NCBI GenBank assembly: GCA_945877255.1
Contig: CAMCRE010000008.1
Location: 1-61,193, forward strand
Source of the DNA: an uncultured Erysipelotrichaceae bacterium
GTDB taxonomy: Bacteria > Bacillota_I > Bacilli_A > Erysipelotrichales > Erysipelotrichaceae
Direction of reading: 5' to 3'
DNA: 61,193 nucleotides
Position 1 is the first letter of the stretch. Each line of letters begins with the position of its first letter. Position numbers and translations under genes: made by a program. A model generated the notes under the pieces. It was not told where the DNA came from and ran no database searches. It saw only the letters and a list, made by a program, of their open reading frames with translations. Positions 7,467 to 16,541 of the stretch are shown piece after piece.

Positions 7467-8550
7467 TAAAACTCTCCTCTAAGAAATTTTCACCTTTTAA
7501 CACTTCGGTAAACGATAAATCTTCGTAATTGTTTTGGCGTAATGCTTCATATACGATAATCGCTGCACAATTCGATAAATTTAAACTACGTGCCTCTGGT
7601 TTCATTGGTAATCGCATACAGTTATTTAAATGATTGCGTAAAATAGTTTTATCAATTCCCGTACTTTCTTTTCCTAACACAAAATAAATATCATCATTTG
7701 GATAGTTAAATTCACTTGGTGCTTTTTTACCATAACGTGTTAAAAAATAATAGTTATCACTTGGGTTTTGTTTCGTAAAATCTTCCCAATTTTCATATAC
7801 TTGATAAGTTAATTGATCAATATAATCCATTCCACTGCGACGCATTCTCGCCTCATCTAATTGAAAACCTAACGGTTTAATTAAATGCAATTTGCTGCCT
7901 GTTGCAGCACATGTACGCATAATATTACCTGTATTTTGTGGTATTTCTGGTTCATAAAGCACGACATGAATTTGTCTTTTTTTTGCTAAAAAATCTAAAA
8001 ATAACGCTATTGCTTTACCACGATGTGATAACGCCACCATTTTATCTTCATCCATTTCAGCCATCGTTAATGTTTCATTTTCTGGTATAAAAATCGGATT
8101 ATAACCGAATCCATCATTTCCTCTTGCAACTTGTGCAATTGTACCTGGTAAATCATATCGGAATATATATTCTTGTCCATTTTGATCAATATACGCAATC
8201 ACGCAAGTAAAACTTGCATCGAATATATTTTTTTCGTGACATATTTTAATAATCGTTTCATTTTTTAATTCTTGCGAAACATTTTTGCCTATAAAACGAG
8301 CAGACAATATACCTGGTCCATTATCTAATGCAGCGACATTAATACCACTATCATCTGCAAAAACAGGCATTTGACATAACTTAAAAGCTGCTCTTGCTTT
8401 AATCAATGCATTTTCTTCATAACTATCACCATTTTCAACAACATCGAAATTATCACAATATTCACTAATAGAAATAACTTCATGATTTTGTAATAATTTA
8501 TTCATTTGGTTGCATTTATGATAATTTGTACTCGCAAATACTATCTTCAT
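7456..8550 (-). CDS. Fusion of RdgB/HAM1 dITP-XTP pyrophosphatase and TrmL tRNA 2'-O-methyltransferase
   Basis: Two complete enzymes in one 364-aa frame. Residues 1-190 are a non-canonical purine NTP pyrophosphatase: STNYHK at the N terminus, FADDSG (64-69), FGYNPIF and SHRGKA. Residues 194-364 are a SPOUT methyltransferase of the TrmL/YibK type: VVLYEPEIPQNTGNIMRTC, VLGKESTG and the C-terminal knot MRLPMKPEARSLNLSN. TrmL methylates position 34 of tRNA-Leu in its characterised members. There is almost no linker (LDFLAKKRQIHVVLYE). The junction codes through a run of eight A (minus), and the old TrmL start seems replaced by ATT. Confidence 0.92.
   Translation of the reverse strand: MKIVFASTNYHKCNQMNKLLQNHEVISISEYCDNFDVVENGDSYEENALIKARAAFKLCQMPVFADDSGINVAALDNGPGILSARFIGKNVSQELKNETIIKICHEKNIFDASFTCVIAYIDQNGQEYIFRYDLPGTIAQVARGNDGFGYNPIFIPENETLTMAEMDEDKMVALSHRGKAIALFLDFLAKKRQIHVVLYEPEIPQNTGNIMRTCAATGSKLHLIKPLGFQLDEARMRRSGMDYIDQLTYQVYENWEDFTKQNPSDNYYFLTRYGKKAPSEFNYPNDDIYFVLGKESTGIDKTILRNHLNNCMRLPMKPEARSLNLSNCAAIIVYEALRQNNYEDLSFTEVLKGENFLEESFNEE
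7977..7984 (-). other. A8 homopolymer at the RdgB-TrmL junction
   Basis: The coding strand reads GC-AAAAAAAA-GAC across residues A189 to R192. A one-base change here would end RdgB within a few codons and separate it from TrmL. Confidence 0.8.
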
Positions 8551-8558
8551 TTTACCTC

Positions 8559-9932
8559 CTATTGATCATTGTCTAAAATTTGTTTAGCGATATTATTCCA
8601 ATCTTTTTGATACATTTCTTTATTACAATTGAAATCCTCTAATGTTTCGCATTCCATTTCAATCACGGTTACGAAATGTTTAAACACTTGATTCATTTCT
8701 TTTATTGTAATGCTGGACACAATTTGTACCGAGTTAATATGAATTAATGACTGTGAAAAAATACGCAATAATTCATTTTGCACAATTTGTTTGTCGTGCG
8801 ATTCTAACTGCACAAAACTCGTTTTAAACCAATATTCATCAATTAATAATTGTTGCATGATTTCTAAAAAACGCACAAAATTGGTAATATCATTTCCTAA
8901 TTCTATCGCAAACAACATTTTAAAAAATATATACCAATCATAATCTTTATTCATTTCTGCTAATAAAAAATTACCAAATATCGCTTGGAAAACATTGTCG
9001 GGATTAAATTGGCTTTCTAATACAATTTCATCTTCAAATGAAATATTTTTATTAGTGATTTTACGTAATACTTTTAATAAGTTTGCTATTCTATCTTCAC
9101 CATTTGTGGCGTAAAGAATATCTTTATTAAATAAATAACTCGCTAATAATTTACTCGTATATTTAATACTTAAACTAAATCCTAAGTTTTCTTGCATTTT
9201 AGAAGAAAATAAATCATTAATAGCCTTCGTTATTAAATTCTCTATGTTTTTTTCATTAAATTCTATATCTTTGCGTGATAAATTTTGAATTTGATCATGA
9301 ACGAGTGCCAATTGTGAATCTAAAACACTTAAACTTTGATTAATCGAAACTAATAAATCACTCATAAATCGATCGACATCTAAATAATGTTTATTTTTAT
9401 AAATTAATTTGTGTTCAATGTTACTCCAAAAAGCATTAACTAATGATTTAATTTGCAATTCGAAATTTACTTTAATATTATTAATTAAATAATAGCCATC
9501 TATTCTATAAATATTTAAACCGTTTTTTTGTTTTTGTGGTTGTATTGTTTTTAAATCTAAAAATAAATTTTCATCTAACATAAACTGACAAAAACTATTC
9601 GTACTAATAAAATATTTTTTTATATTCTCAAATATTAATGCTTCATCTTTTAAAAAACGACATTCAATACGTAATCCAATAATATCAGGCAAAGCATTCA
9701 ATATTTCTTCTTTATGATTATATTGCATGTAGTAACGATTACGAATAATTTTTTCACGTAAACTTTCTTTTGATTTTATTCTTGAATGAATACCTAAATA
9801 TTCTAATTTACTTTCCACCAATATTTTTTCAACAGCATTTCTTGTGAGCTGTTCTACATTAGTATATAATGCTTTATTATCACTCAACATTTGGACAGTT
9901 TCATCTAACAACTTAAATAGTTCTAAACGCAT
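8559..9932 (-). CDS. RelA/SpoT-domain protein with long C-terminal extension (possible alarmone synthetase)
   Basis: A 457-aa cytoplasmic protein. Residues 40-180 resemble the ppGpp synthetase domain: IHSRIKSKESLREKI (ATP-side R51 and K53), LPDIIGLRI (Mg-type D83) and FELQIKSLVNAFWSNIEHKLIYK (E158). The usual YRSLH motif is degraded to YRIDG (142-146). There is no HD hydrolase or TGS/ACT domain. Residues 210-457 form an extension of no known family, rich in helices. It could be a divergent small alarmone synthetase or a non-catalytic relative. It is the first gene of the run down to comEB, 8 nt above the fusion gene. Confidence 0.6.
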   Translation of the reverse strand: MRLELFKLLDETVQMLSDNKALYTNVEQLTRNAVEKILVESKLEYLGIHSRIKSKESLREKIIRNRYYMQYNHKEEILNALPDIIGLRIECRFLKDEALIFENIKKYFISTNSFCQFMLDENLFLDLKTIQPQKQKNGLNIYRIDGYYLINNIKVNFELQIKSLVNAFWSNIEHKLIYKNKHYLDVDRFMSDLLVSINQSLSVLDSQLALVHDQIQNLSRKDIEFNEKNIENLITKAINDLFSSKMQENLGFSLSIKYTSKLLASYLFNKDILYATNGEDRIANLLKVLRKITNKNISFEDEIVLESQFNPDNVFQAIFGNFLLAEMNKDYDWYIFFKMLFAIELGNDITNFVRFLEIMQQLLIDEYWFKTSFVQLESHDKQIVQNELLRIFSQSLIHINSVQIVSSITIKEMNQVFKHFVTVIEMECETLEDFNCNKEMYQKDWNNIAKQILDNDQ

Positions 9933-9961
9933 ACACTTCCCCTTTTCTTATTATATTCTGT

Positions 9962-9985
9962 AAAAAAAGGCTATAAATGAGCCTT
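9962..9985 (-). terminator. Intrinsic terminator downstream of ribF
   Basis: On minus, AAGGCT (9980-9985) pairs with AGCCTT (9967-9972) over a 7-nt loop, followed by a T run. Confidence 0.75.
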
Positions 9986-10057
9986 CTACCCCTAGTAATT
10001 TGTTATTTACATTATACCACAAATGCGCTATTAAATATAAAATAATCACTATAAAAC

Positions 10058-10960
10058 CTAATCTTTTAAATGCTTTCTAACCCATAATTCATCAGATTTT
10101 AATTGTTCGATTAATGCTTCTAATGAATTAAATTTAATTTCATCACGTATTCTGTCAATAAATTCAACTTCCACTGTTTTATAATAAATGTTTTCATTGA
10201 AATCTAAAATATGTGCTTCAATTACTGGTGATTGCAACAATTCAACTGTCGGATTATAACCAACCGATATCATTGCTGCATAACTTTTTTCATCAATGAT
10301 GACATTTCCATAATATACACCTACTTTTGGCAAGACATATTGCAAATCTTTTTCTAAATTAGCAGTTGGATAACCAATTTTTCGACCTAATTTCTTTCCT
10401 TCTACAACTTTACTTTGAATACGATAAAATCTTCCTAATAATTGATTTACCCGACAAATATCGCCTTTTGATAAATATTCTTTAATGCTGGTACTTGATA
10501 TTTTTTCATTATGTAATGCTATTTCAGGTATCACAACAACATTAAAATTTTTATTGTTGCTTAATGTTGTTATATCGCCTTGACGATGACAACCATATTT
10601 AAAATCAAACCCACAAATTAAAGTTTCAACACCTAATTTTATTAATGTTTCTTCAAATTGTAATGGTGTCATATTTTTCACATTTTCATCAAATATTATT
10701 TCGATATAATCTTCAATACCTAATTTTGAAATATAGTTAATTTTTTGTGTTTCATTAAACAAATATTCATTATTTGCTTTTGGTATAATTAATTTTTCAC
10801 TAAAACTAAACGTAATAAACGTTTTTACACCATCATATTTCAAGCATTCTTTAATTAGCGTTTGATGTCCTTGATGTAGTGCATCAAAAAAACCGATACA
10901 TGCCACTCTTTTTTTATAAGGAAGTGTGTCATGAAATATATTTAATTTCAAAATATTCAT
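10058..10960 (-). CDS. ribF: Bifunctional riboflavin kinase/FAD synthetase
   Basis: Makes FMN from riboflavin, then FAD. The N-terminal half is an adenylyltransferase of the nucleotidyltransferase fold, with GFFDALHQGHQTL holding HxGH. SSTSIKEYLSKGD is the ISSTxIR-like motif. The C-terminal half is the riboflavin kinase domain with GRKIGYPTANLE. About 300 aa. The ATG at 10960 overlaps the truB stop (TAATG) at proper distance from GAGGG, so it is preferred to the ATG two codons earlier. truB-ribF is a widespread Firmicutes pair. Confidence 0.94.
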   Translation of the reverse strand: MNILKLNIFHDTLPYKKRVACIGFFDALHQGHQTLIKECLKYDGVKTFITFSFSEKLIIPKANNEYLFNETQKINYISKLGIEDYIEIIFDENVKNMTPLQFEETLIKLGVETLICGFDFKYGCHRQGDITTLSNNKNFNVVVIPEIALHNEKISSTSIKEYLSKGDICRVNQLLGRFYRIQSKVVEGKKLGRKIGYPTANLEKDLQYVLPKVGVYYGNVIIDEKSYAAMISVGYNPTVELLQSPVIEAHILDFNENIYYKTVEVEFIDRIRDEIKFNSLEALIEQLKSDELWVRKHLKD

Positions 10961-11787
10961 TACCATAACCCTCTTTCACTTCTAAAAATATCACCATTTT
11001 CACGTCTATATATTGCGATACAAATATCGTCTTGAATTACTACCATATCATGTGGTGTTTGTATTTTAATTCTTTTTCCGTGATATGCATCTAATGGATT
11101 TAATAGCTTAACTTTTGGTAAGTGTTCCAACACAACTGATTTATCTAAAATTTTAAATTGACCTTTTTCAATATCACTTAATTTAAAACAATCTTCAATT
11201 GTAAAACGTCCTACTTTTGTGCGGATTAAACTTGTCATACACCCTAAATTATTTGTTTTGTGGGCGATATCGACACATAAACTTCGGATATACGTTCCAC
11301 TGCTACAATGCACCTTAAATCGCATTTCTTTAGCATCGAGTGTTTCTAAATGATAAAATTCTACATCTCTTAATGGTCTTTCAACAGCAATATTTTTTCT
11401 AGCGTATTCTTGTAATTTTTTGCCATTCACTTTAATACTTGATACCATTGGTGGATATTGTTTTTGCTTTCCTTTAAAACTTTGCAATACAGCATCAAAA
11501 TCTATTATTTCAGTAATTGGTTTTTCTGCTATCACTTCAGAATGAATATCATCACTAAACGTTTGAACACCTAGTTTCATCGTTGCAATATATTCTTTAT
11601 CACTATCTTCAATATAAGGCAATAATTTAGTTGCATTACCTAAAAAAATAAGCATCACACCTTCAGCTTCTGGATCAAGTGTTCCACTGTGTCCAATTTT
11701 TTTTTGATTTAACATTTTACGTAATTTAAACACGACGTCAAAAGAAGTCATACCTTTCTCTTTATACACTAATAAAATACCATCCAT
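10960..11787 (-). CDS. truB: tRNA pseudouridine-55 synthase
   Basis: Makes pseudouridine at position 55 in the T loop of tRNAs. The 275-aa protein opens with DGILLVYKEKGMTSFDVV and has the catalytic GHSGTLDPEAEGVML and the motif RSLCVDIAHKT. A C-terminal PUA-like stretch ends the protein. SD GAGGTG is 5 nt above the ATG. It is coupled to ribF by stop/start overlap. Confidence 0.95.
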   Translation of the reverse strand: MDGILLVYKEKGMTSFDVVFKLRKMLNQKKIGHSGTLDPEAEGVMLIFLGNATKLLPYIEDSDKEYIATMKLGVQTFSDDIHSEVIAEKPITEIIDFDAVLQSFKGKQKQYPPMVSSIKVNGKKLQEYARKNIAVERPLRDVEFYHLETLDAKEMRFKVHCSSGTYIRSLCVDIAHKTNNLGCMTSLIRTKVGRFTIEDCFKLSDIEKGQFKILDKSVVLEHLPKVKLLNPLDAYHGKRIKIQTPHDMVVIQDDICIAIYRRENGDIFRSERGLW

Positions 11788-11804
11788 GCTTTCACCTCTA
11801 TAAA

Positions 11805-11810
11805 ATTATA
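11805..11810 (-). promoter_or_regulatory. Extended -10 of the truB-ribF promoter
   Basis: TGG-TATAAT on minus, 17 nt above the truB ATG. No good -35 at normal spacing. Confidence 0.5.
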
Positions 11811-11841
11811 CCATATTCCAGAAAATGTTTCACTTGCAAAA

Positions 11842-11864
11842 TAAAAGATGACATTGCTGTCATC
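11842..11864 (-). terminator. Terminator of the pgi-chromate transporter unit
   Basis: Perfect 7-bp stem GATGACA/TGTCATC with loop GCAA on minus, followed by TTTTATTTT. The TGA stop of the gene ending at 11863 overlaps the stem. Confidence 0.8.
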
Positions 11865-12402
11865 ATATTAAATAAAACAAAATATATCCTAATACACCTG
11901 CGATACTAATCGCAAGTATTGAATCTACTTTAAATTTCACTAAAAGAAAGACGATTCCCACGAATAAAATACTTTCTTTTAGTTCAAGAGACATATTTGG
12001 AAATAATGCAGATTGTACTAATTGAAGTCCACCCATTAAAATCAATGCTACAACACTACCGCGTAACACGCGTAAAACTTTTTTAACGAGTGTCAAATCA
12101 CGATATTTATAGTAAAAATACGACATAATTCCACATAAAATCATTGATGGTATCACTAATGCATATGTTGCAACAATTGCACCTAGAAGTCCTGCTTGCT
12201 TCATCCCCACAAATGTTGCGGCATTAATTGATAATGGTCCTGGTGTCATTTGCGAAAGTGTTACAACATCAGAAAACTCTAAAGTTGTCATCCATCGATG
12301 AACGTTTGTGAGCTGATTTTGAATAATTGGAAGTGCTGCATATCCTCCACCAAATGAGAATAAACCAACTTGTATAAACACAATAAATAATTTACCCAAC
12401 AT
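11863..12402 (-). CDS. Chromate transporter family subunit (half-size, second)
   Basis: A 179-aa membrane protein of the CHR family, about five helices. The motif FSFGGGYAALPII near residue 16 and SQMTPGPLSINAATFVG are diagnostic. Short-chain CHR proteins work as pairs of half-size homologs, as here with the gene just upstream (11-nt overlap). Substrate is not shown by sequence; chromate/sulfate exchange is only known for some members. It ends with TGA, which shows the standard genetic code. Confidence 0.85.
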   Translation of the reverse strand: MLGKLFIVFIQVGLFSFGGGYAALPIIQNQLTNVHRWMTTLEFSDVVTLSQMTPGPLSINAATFVGMKQAGLLGAIVATYALVIPSMILCGIMSYFYYKYRDLTLVKKVLRVLRGSVVALILMGGLQLVQSALFPNMSLELKESILFVGIVFLLVKFKVDSILAISIAGVLGYILFYLI

Positions 12403-12940
12403 TGTTTTTTACCTCATACAATGCAATAATCGTTCCAATAATGATGGATAATGCAATAATAATAACCGTATTTAGTTTTAAAAAGACTGCTAAACTAATT
12501 GCCATAAAAAACATTAGTATACCGTAATAGTTTTTATCTTTGATGAGTTGTAAAATCATTTGCACAACAACGGTAAAAATTAATGCACTCACACCTACTT
12601 GCATCCCTTTTAATATTGCAATTACAACGGCATTATTTTTGATATTTTCATACATTACTGTTACAATCGCTAGTATAATTAATGGTGGTAAAACTGTTCC
12701 TAATGAACTGACAATCGCACCTTTCATTTTCTTTAACCGATAACCAACTAATACCGAAGCATTAACTGCTAATACACCTGGTAATGATTGTGAAATTGCA
12801 ACTAAATCAAGCATTTCATCTTCATCTATCCATTTTAATTGCTCAACAAACTTTTTACGCATCATAGGTACAATCACATATCCGCCACCAAAAGTAAACG
12901 CACTTAAATTAAACATCGTAATAAATAATTTGAAATACAT
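12392..12940 (-). CDS. Chromate transporter family subunit (half-size, first)
   Basis: A 182-aa partner of the downstream gene and its paralog: FTFGGGYVIVPMM near residue 16 and SQSLPGVLAVNASVLVG match the same two positions. About five helices. SD AAAGGAG is upstream. An 18-nt hairpin (12953-12970) without a T run lies between pgi and this gene, so read-through from pgi is plausible. Confidence 0.85.
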   Translation of the reverse strand: MYFKLFITMFNLSAFTFGGGYVIVPMMRKKFVEQLKWIDEDEMLDLVAISQSLPGVLAVNASVLVGYRLKKMKGAIVSSLGTVLPPLIILAIVTVMYENIKNNAVVIAILKGMQVGVSALIFTVVVQMILQLIKDKNYYGILMFFMAISLAVFLKLNTVIIIALSIIIGTIIALYEVKNNVG

Positions 12941-12979
12941 AGTAACTCCTTTATAGTCATAATTGACTATGATGTAACG

Positions 12980-14251
12980 CTACTTCCCTAATAGTTTAAA
13001 CATATTTTTTTTGTATATTTCAACACCTGGTTGATCAAATGGATTAACATCTAATAATAATACTGTCATTGCACATGCTCTAAAGAAGAAGTATGCTAAA
13101 TATCCAAACGTTTCAGCAGACATATCTTGTAAATGAATCATAATATTTGCTACATTACCTGTTACTTCATGTGCTTCTAAAGTACCTAGACGTGCCATTT
13201 CATTCACCCAGCTTAATTTTTTGCTAGCGAGATAATTCATTTGGTCTAAATTTTCTTCGTCACTAGGAAATTCAATATCTAAAGTTGGCTTATCTACCAC
13301 TAATACTGTTTCAAACAATACTTTTTTACCATCTTGCACAAATTGCCCTAATGAATGTAAATCTGTTGAAAAATTGGCACTTGTTGGTAATATTCCTAAT
13401 CCATTTTTTCCTTCAGATTCACCAAATAATTGTTTCCACCATTCAGCAAACATTACCATTTGCAGTTCATAACTCACCAACATTTCAACGTCTTTTCCTG
13501 CATCTTGTAAAATACGACGTGCTACTGCATACTGATATGCAATATTTTGTTTTAAATCACTACTTGAAAAATCTTCATATGCTTTTTTAGTTCCTAATAG
13601 TAATGCTTCAATATCAATACCTGCTACTGCAATTGGAAATAACCCAACTGCTGTAATCACTGAGAAACGTCCACCAATATCATCAGGTATATTAAATGTT
13701 ACATAACCTTCTTTTTCTGCGATATTTTTTAAAGTTCCTTTATGAGCATCCGTTGTGGCATAAATTCTATTTTTTGCTTCTGCTTTTCCATAAGTTTTTT
13801 CAATAAATTGCTTAATTAAACGGAACGCTAATGCTGTTTCAGTTGTTGTACCAGATTTTGAAATCACGTTACAATAAACAGATTTTCCTTCAATATATTT
13901 TAATACTTGGGCGATATATGTTGATGAAAAAGTATTCCCAATAAAAATCACTTCTGGTTTACTTTTACTATATAAACCATTTACCATTTCAATAACAGCT
14001 CTCGCTCCTAAATATGAACCACCAATTCCACATACTAATAATACATCAGCATTTTCTCTTACTTTTTTACTTTCTTCTAAAATTTTAACTAATTCATCAC
14101 GATCATATTGATTTGGCCATTCTACCCAACCTACATAATCGTTTCCTTTACATGTTTTATTCATTAGTGCTTCATGTAATGTTGTTACTTGTTTTTGATA
14201 TGTTGCTAAATCTTTATTTAATTTAGCATGTGTTAAATCTAATCTAAGCAT
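12980..14251 (-). CDS. pgi: Glucose-6-phosphate isomerase
   Basis: Interconverts glucose-6-phosphate and fructose-6-phosphate in glycolysis. Sugar-phosphate binding and family signatures are visible: VCGIGGSYLGARA, VISKSGTTTETALAFR, GGRFSVITAVGLFPIA and the C-terminal FDQPGVEIYKKNM. About 423 aa, the usual length of the Firmicutes form. A longer start at 14263 is possible, but SD GGAGG is best placed for the ATG at 14251, which overlaps the stop of the S1 gene. Confidence 0.95.
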   Translation of the reverse strand: MLRLDLTHAKLNKDLATYQKQVTTLHEALMNKTCKGNDYVGWVEWPNQYDRDELVKILEESKKVRENADVLLVCGIGGSYLGARAVIEMVNGLYSKSKPEVIFIGNTFSSTYIAQVLKYIEGKSVYCNVISKSGTTTETALAFRLIKQFIEKTYGKAEAKNRIYATTDAHKGTLKNIAEKEGYVTFNIPDDIGGRFSVITAVGLFPIAVAGIDIEALLLGTKKAYEDFSSSDLKQNIAYQYAVARRILQDAGKDVEMLVSYELQMVMFAEWWKQLFGESEGKNGLGILPTSANFSTDLHSLGQFVQDGKKVLFETVLVVDKPTLDIEFPSDEENLDQMNYLASKKLSWVNEMARLGTLEAHEVTGNVANIMIHLQDMSAETFGYLAYFFFRACAMTVLLLDVNPFDQPGVEIYKKNMFKLLGK

Positions 14252-14612
14252 CTTTTCCTCCATCTACTTGTTTTAACCATATTGGTAATTGTTCTTTTAA
14301 AGTTTTAAATCCTATTTTTGACTCTGGCATCATTACTTTTTGGTGTAATGTATTATAACGACGCATGCGACGATTTCCTAGTGCTTTTATAGATAGTCGC
14401 ATTTGGTAATTTTTTTCATCAATCGCTAATATTTTAACTTTAATTTTTTCATTAACTTTAATTAGTTTTGAAATATCAGACACATATTCATGACTGATTT
14501 CTGATATATGCACTAAACCTTGATTGTTGGCGTCGATGCAAATAAATGCACCATAAGGTTTCACACCTGTAACAATGCCTTCGACAATATCACCAACTTG
14601 ATAAAATTTCAT
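14244..14612 (-). CDS. S1 domain RNA-binding protein (CvfD/YugI-like)
   Basis: A 122-aa protein with one S1 OB-fold (3-75): VGDIVEGIVTGVKPYGAFI, GLVHISEIS and VKILAIDEKNYQMRLSIK. The basic tail NRRMRRYN is typical of the CvfD/general stress protein 13 group, which binds RNA and ribosomes. Exact role not known. It is translationally coupled to pgi (8-nt overlap), a pairing also seen in other Firmicutes. Confidence 0.8.
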   Translation of the reverse strand: MKFYQVGDIVEGIVTGVKPYGAFICIDANNQGLVHISEISHEYVSDISKLIKVNEKIKVKILAIDEKNYQMRLSIKALGNRRMRRYNTLHQKVMMPESKIGFKTLKEQLPIWLKQVDGGKDA

Positions 14613-15668
14613 CTAAATATCTTTCTTTTTAAATAATACAACTGCTAATGTAATACATGCAATTGTCATCAACGTCGTTAATGATAAATGTGTTAATACA
14701 CCATGAACTACTTTATCCTTTGTATACATACCGATCAATTCCGCAAAACCTATTTGTGTTGCATATCTAACAATTATTTCAGCTACATCTAGTACAAATT
14801 TGAAAAATCCTGTTGATATTGTCGATAATCGTGTTGTAAGTATGACAAAAAATGGAATAACGACAATTTGTCGCAAGTAATAAAGCCCTGTAATTGCTGC
14901 TGTTCCACCAGACAACAACACAGCTAACAACATTACAAATGCCGTTTGGAAACAAATAAACAATAATTTAAACGTCCAAATAATTGGAATAATTGCTAGA
15001 TTTTCTGATAAACTTCCTAAACCAAAAAACGGAATAGCAATTAATAATGAAGTAATATGACATATTATTTCAAAAGCAAACACTGAAATAACTGTTGCAA
15101 TAAATTTTGCGATTAAAATCGTTGTGCGATTATTTGCGAAATGAATATAATTTTTTAAACGTTTATGTGTAAAATCACCAGCTAATATAATTACTGCCAC
15201 CACTAAAACAATAAGTTCTAAAAACATTACACCATTATAAGTACTCGCTTGTGCCAATGCTGCCATATTATCATTATTTTTTGTCACTTCTCCTCGTGCA
15301 GTAACCGTAAAACTTTTAGGGCTTGCATACTCACTATTGATTGATATGGTTTGTCCTTTTTGCAATGGTTTTTCTAATGCTACTTCATGTGTTCCTTTTG
15401 AATACGCTTTATCAGGAATAGCATACATTATGCCACCTTTACTTTCATATACTTCTATACTAAATGTAGTGTTTCTGTTAACATTTAAACGTAATACATT
15501 TTCTCCTTCATATAAATTAGTAATTTGAACCGGAACAATTCCGACGTTTCTAAAAAACATGATTGCTGTATTCGTCACTAATGTAAATGCAATTAATAAC
15601 ACAAATAAAACTTTTAGTGATTTCAATTTACGTATTCTAAATAATTCTGCTTTAATAATATTTTTCAT
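14613..15668 (-). CDS. ABC-2 type transporter permease
   Basis: A 351-aa membrane protein: one N-terminal helix, a roughly 100-residue predicted extracytoplasmic segment (about 35-130), then five helices at 140-350. This layout fits ABC-2 permeases. No motif tells the substrate. It lies 1 nt below the ATPase gene, with which it forms an exporter, perhaps for a peptide, antibiotic or lipid. Confidence 0.8.
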   Translation of the reverse strand: MKNIIKAELFRIRKLKSLKVLFVLLIAFTLVTNTAIMFFRNVGIVPVQITNLYEGENVLRLNVNRNTTFSIEVYESKGGIMYAIPDKAYSKGTHEVALEKPLQKGQTISINSEYASPKSFTVTARGEVTKNNDNMAALAQASTYNGVMFLELIVLVVAVIILAGDFTHKRLKNYIHFANNRTTILIAKFIATVISVFAFEIICHITSLLIAIPFFGLGSLSENLAIIPIIWTFKLLFICFQTAFVMLLAVLLSGGTAAITGLYYLRQIVVIPFFVILTTRLSTISTGFFKFVLDVAEIIVRYATQIGFAELIGMYTKDKVVHGVLTHLSLTTLMTIACITLAVVLFKKKDI

Positions 15669-15669
15669 T

Positions 15670-16533
15670 TTATATACCTCTTACTCCACCTGTTATCGCA
15701 ATGAAATATTTTTCTAATGATGTGTTTTCAATTGAATATTCATTTTCTACCTCTGCTATAAAACGCGCATCGCCATAAAAATAGCCTTTTTTATCTAAAA
15801 ACGCTGAAGCAATAAATCCTTCTTTCGTTTTTAGTGTTTCTTCTAGTTTTCTAAATTGTGCATAATCGACTAATTCTACGACAACTGCTTTTGTATGATT
15901 TGCGATTTCATCAGCATTAAACTCAACGATAGACTGTCCCTTATGAATAATGCCATATCGTGTTGCAATTGATTCTACTTCTGCTAAAATATGTGAAGAA
16001 ATAATAATTGTGATGTTGTAATCAACATTAATTTTCGTTAATAAATTTCTGATTTCATAAACACCTGTTGGGTCTAATCCATTAATTGGTTCATCTAATA
16101 TTAATAATTTTGGACTCGTTAATAATGCTCTTGCAATCGCTAAACGTTGCTTCATTCCTAATGAATATTTTTTTACTTGTTTTTTATCTTTCGTTAGTCC
16201 TACAGTTTCTAATACTTCATCAATTTTATCGTATGATACGTTTGTGAGTTTGGCGTGTAATTTCAAATTATCATAACCATTTAGATCATCATAAAATGTT
16301 GGTGTTTCCACAATTACACCAATTTGGTCATAGCGAATAGATTGACTAATTTCACCACTCGTTGGAAAAATATGTTGTAATACTAGTTTCATAAAAGTTG
16401 TTTTACCACTTCCATTTAATCCTAATAACGCATAAATATCACCTGGATAAATTGTTAGTGATAAGTTATCTACAGCGGTTTGTTTTTTAAATTTTTTAGT
16501 TAAATTGTTTGTTTTTATTAAATATTGTTTCAT
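15670..16533 (-). CDS. ABC transporter ATP-binding protein (exporter, bacitracin/lantibiotic-type)
   Basis: Energises the ABC-2 permease encoded just downstream. Walker A GLNGSGKTT, signature YSLGMKQR, Walker B LLILDEP and the H-loop SSHIL are intact. About 287 aa, with a C-terminal extension common to the BcrA/CcmA group. The start at 16533 is chosen because GGAG lies 5 nt above its ATG; a GTG two codons earlier is the alternative. Confidence 0.9.
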   Translation of the reverse strand: MKQYLIKTNNLTKKFKKQTAVDNLSLTIYPGDIYALLGLNGSGKTTFMKLVLQHIFPTSGEISQSIRYDQIGVIVETPTFYDDLNGYDNLKLHAKLTNVSYDKIDEVLETVGLTKDKKQVKKYSLGMKQRLAIARALLTSPKLLILDEPINGLDPTGVYEIRNLLTKINVDYNITIIISSHILAEVESIATRYGIIHKGQSIVEFNADEIANHTKAVVVELVDYAQFRKLEETLKTKEGFIASAFLDKKGYFYGDARFIAEVENEYSIENTSLEKYFIAITGGVRGI

Positions 16534-16541
16534 ATTCACTC

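Noticed and set aside
7456-8550. Explaining the RdgB-TrmL fusion as a plain sequencing error in the A8 run
   Set aside because: With a shifted frame the TrmL part would lack any usual start codon (ATT at the expected place, next ATG well inside the domain). Not excluded, but the fused reading explains the data better.
12953-12970. Hairpin ATAGTCA/TGACTAT between pgi and the chromate transporter genes, considered as terminator
   Set aside because: On minus it is followed by AAAGGAG, the SD of the next gene, not by a T run.
13285-13590. Plus-strand frame of 101 codons inside pgi
   Set aside because: Antisense to conserved pgi motifs, no SD.
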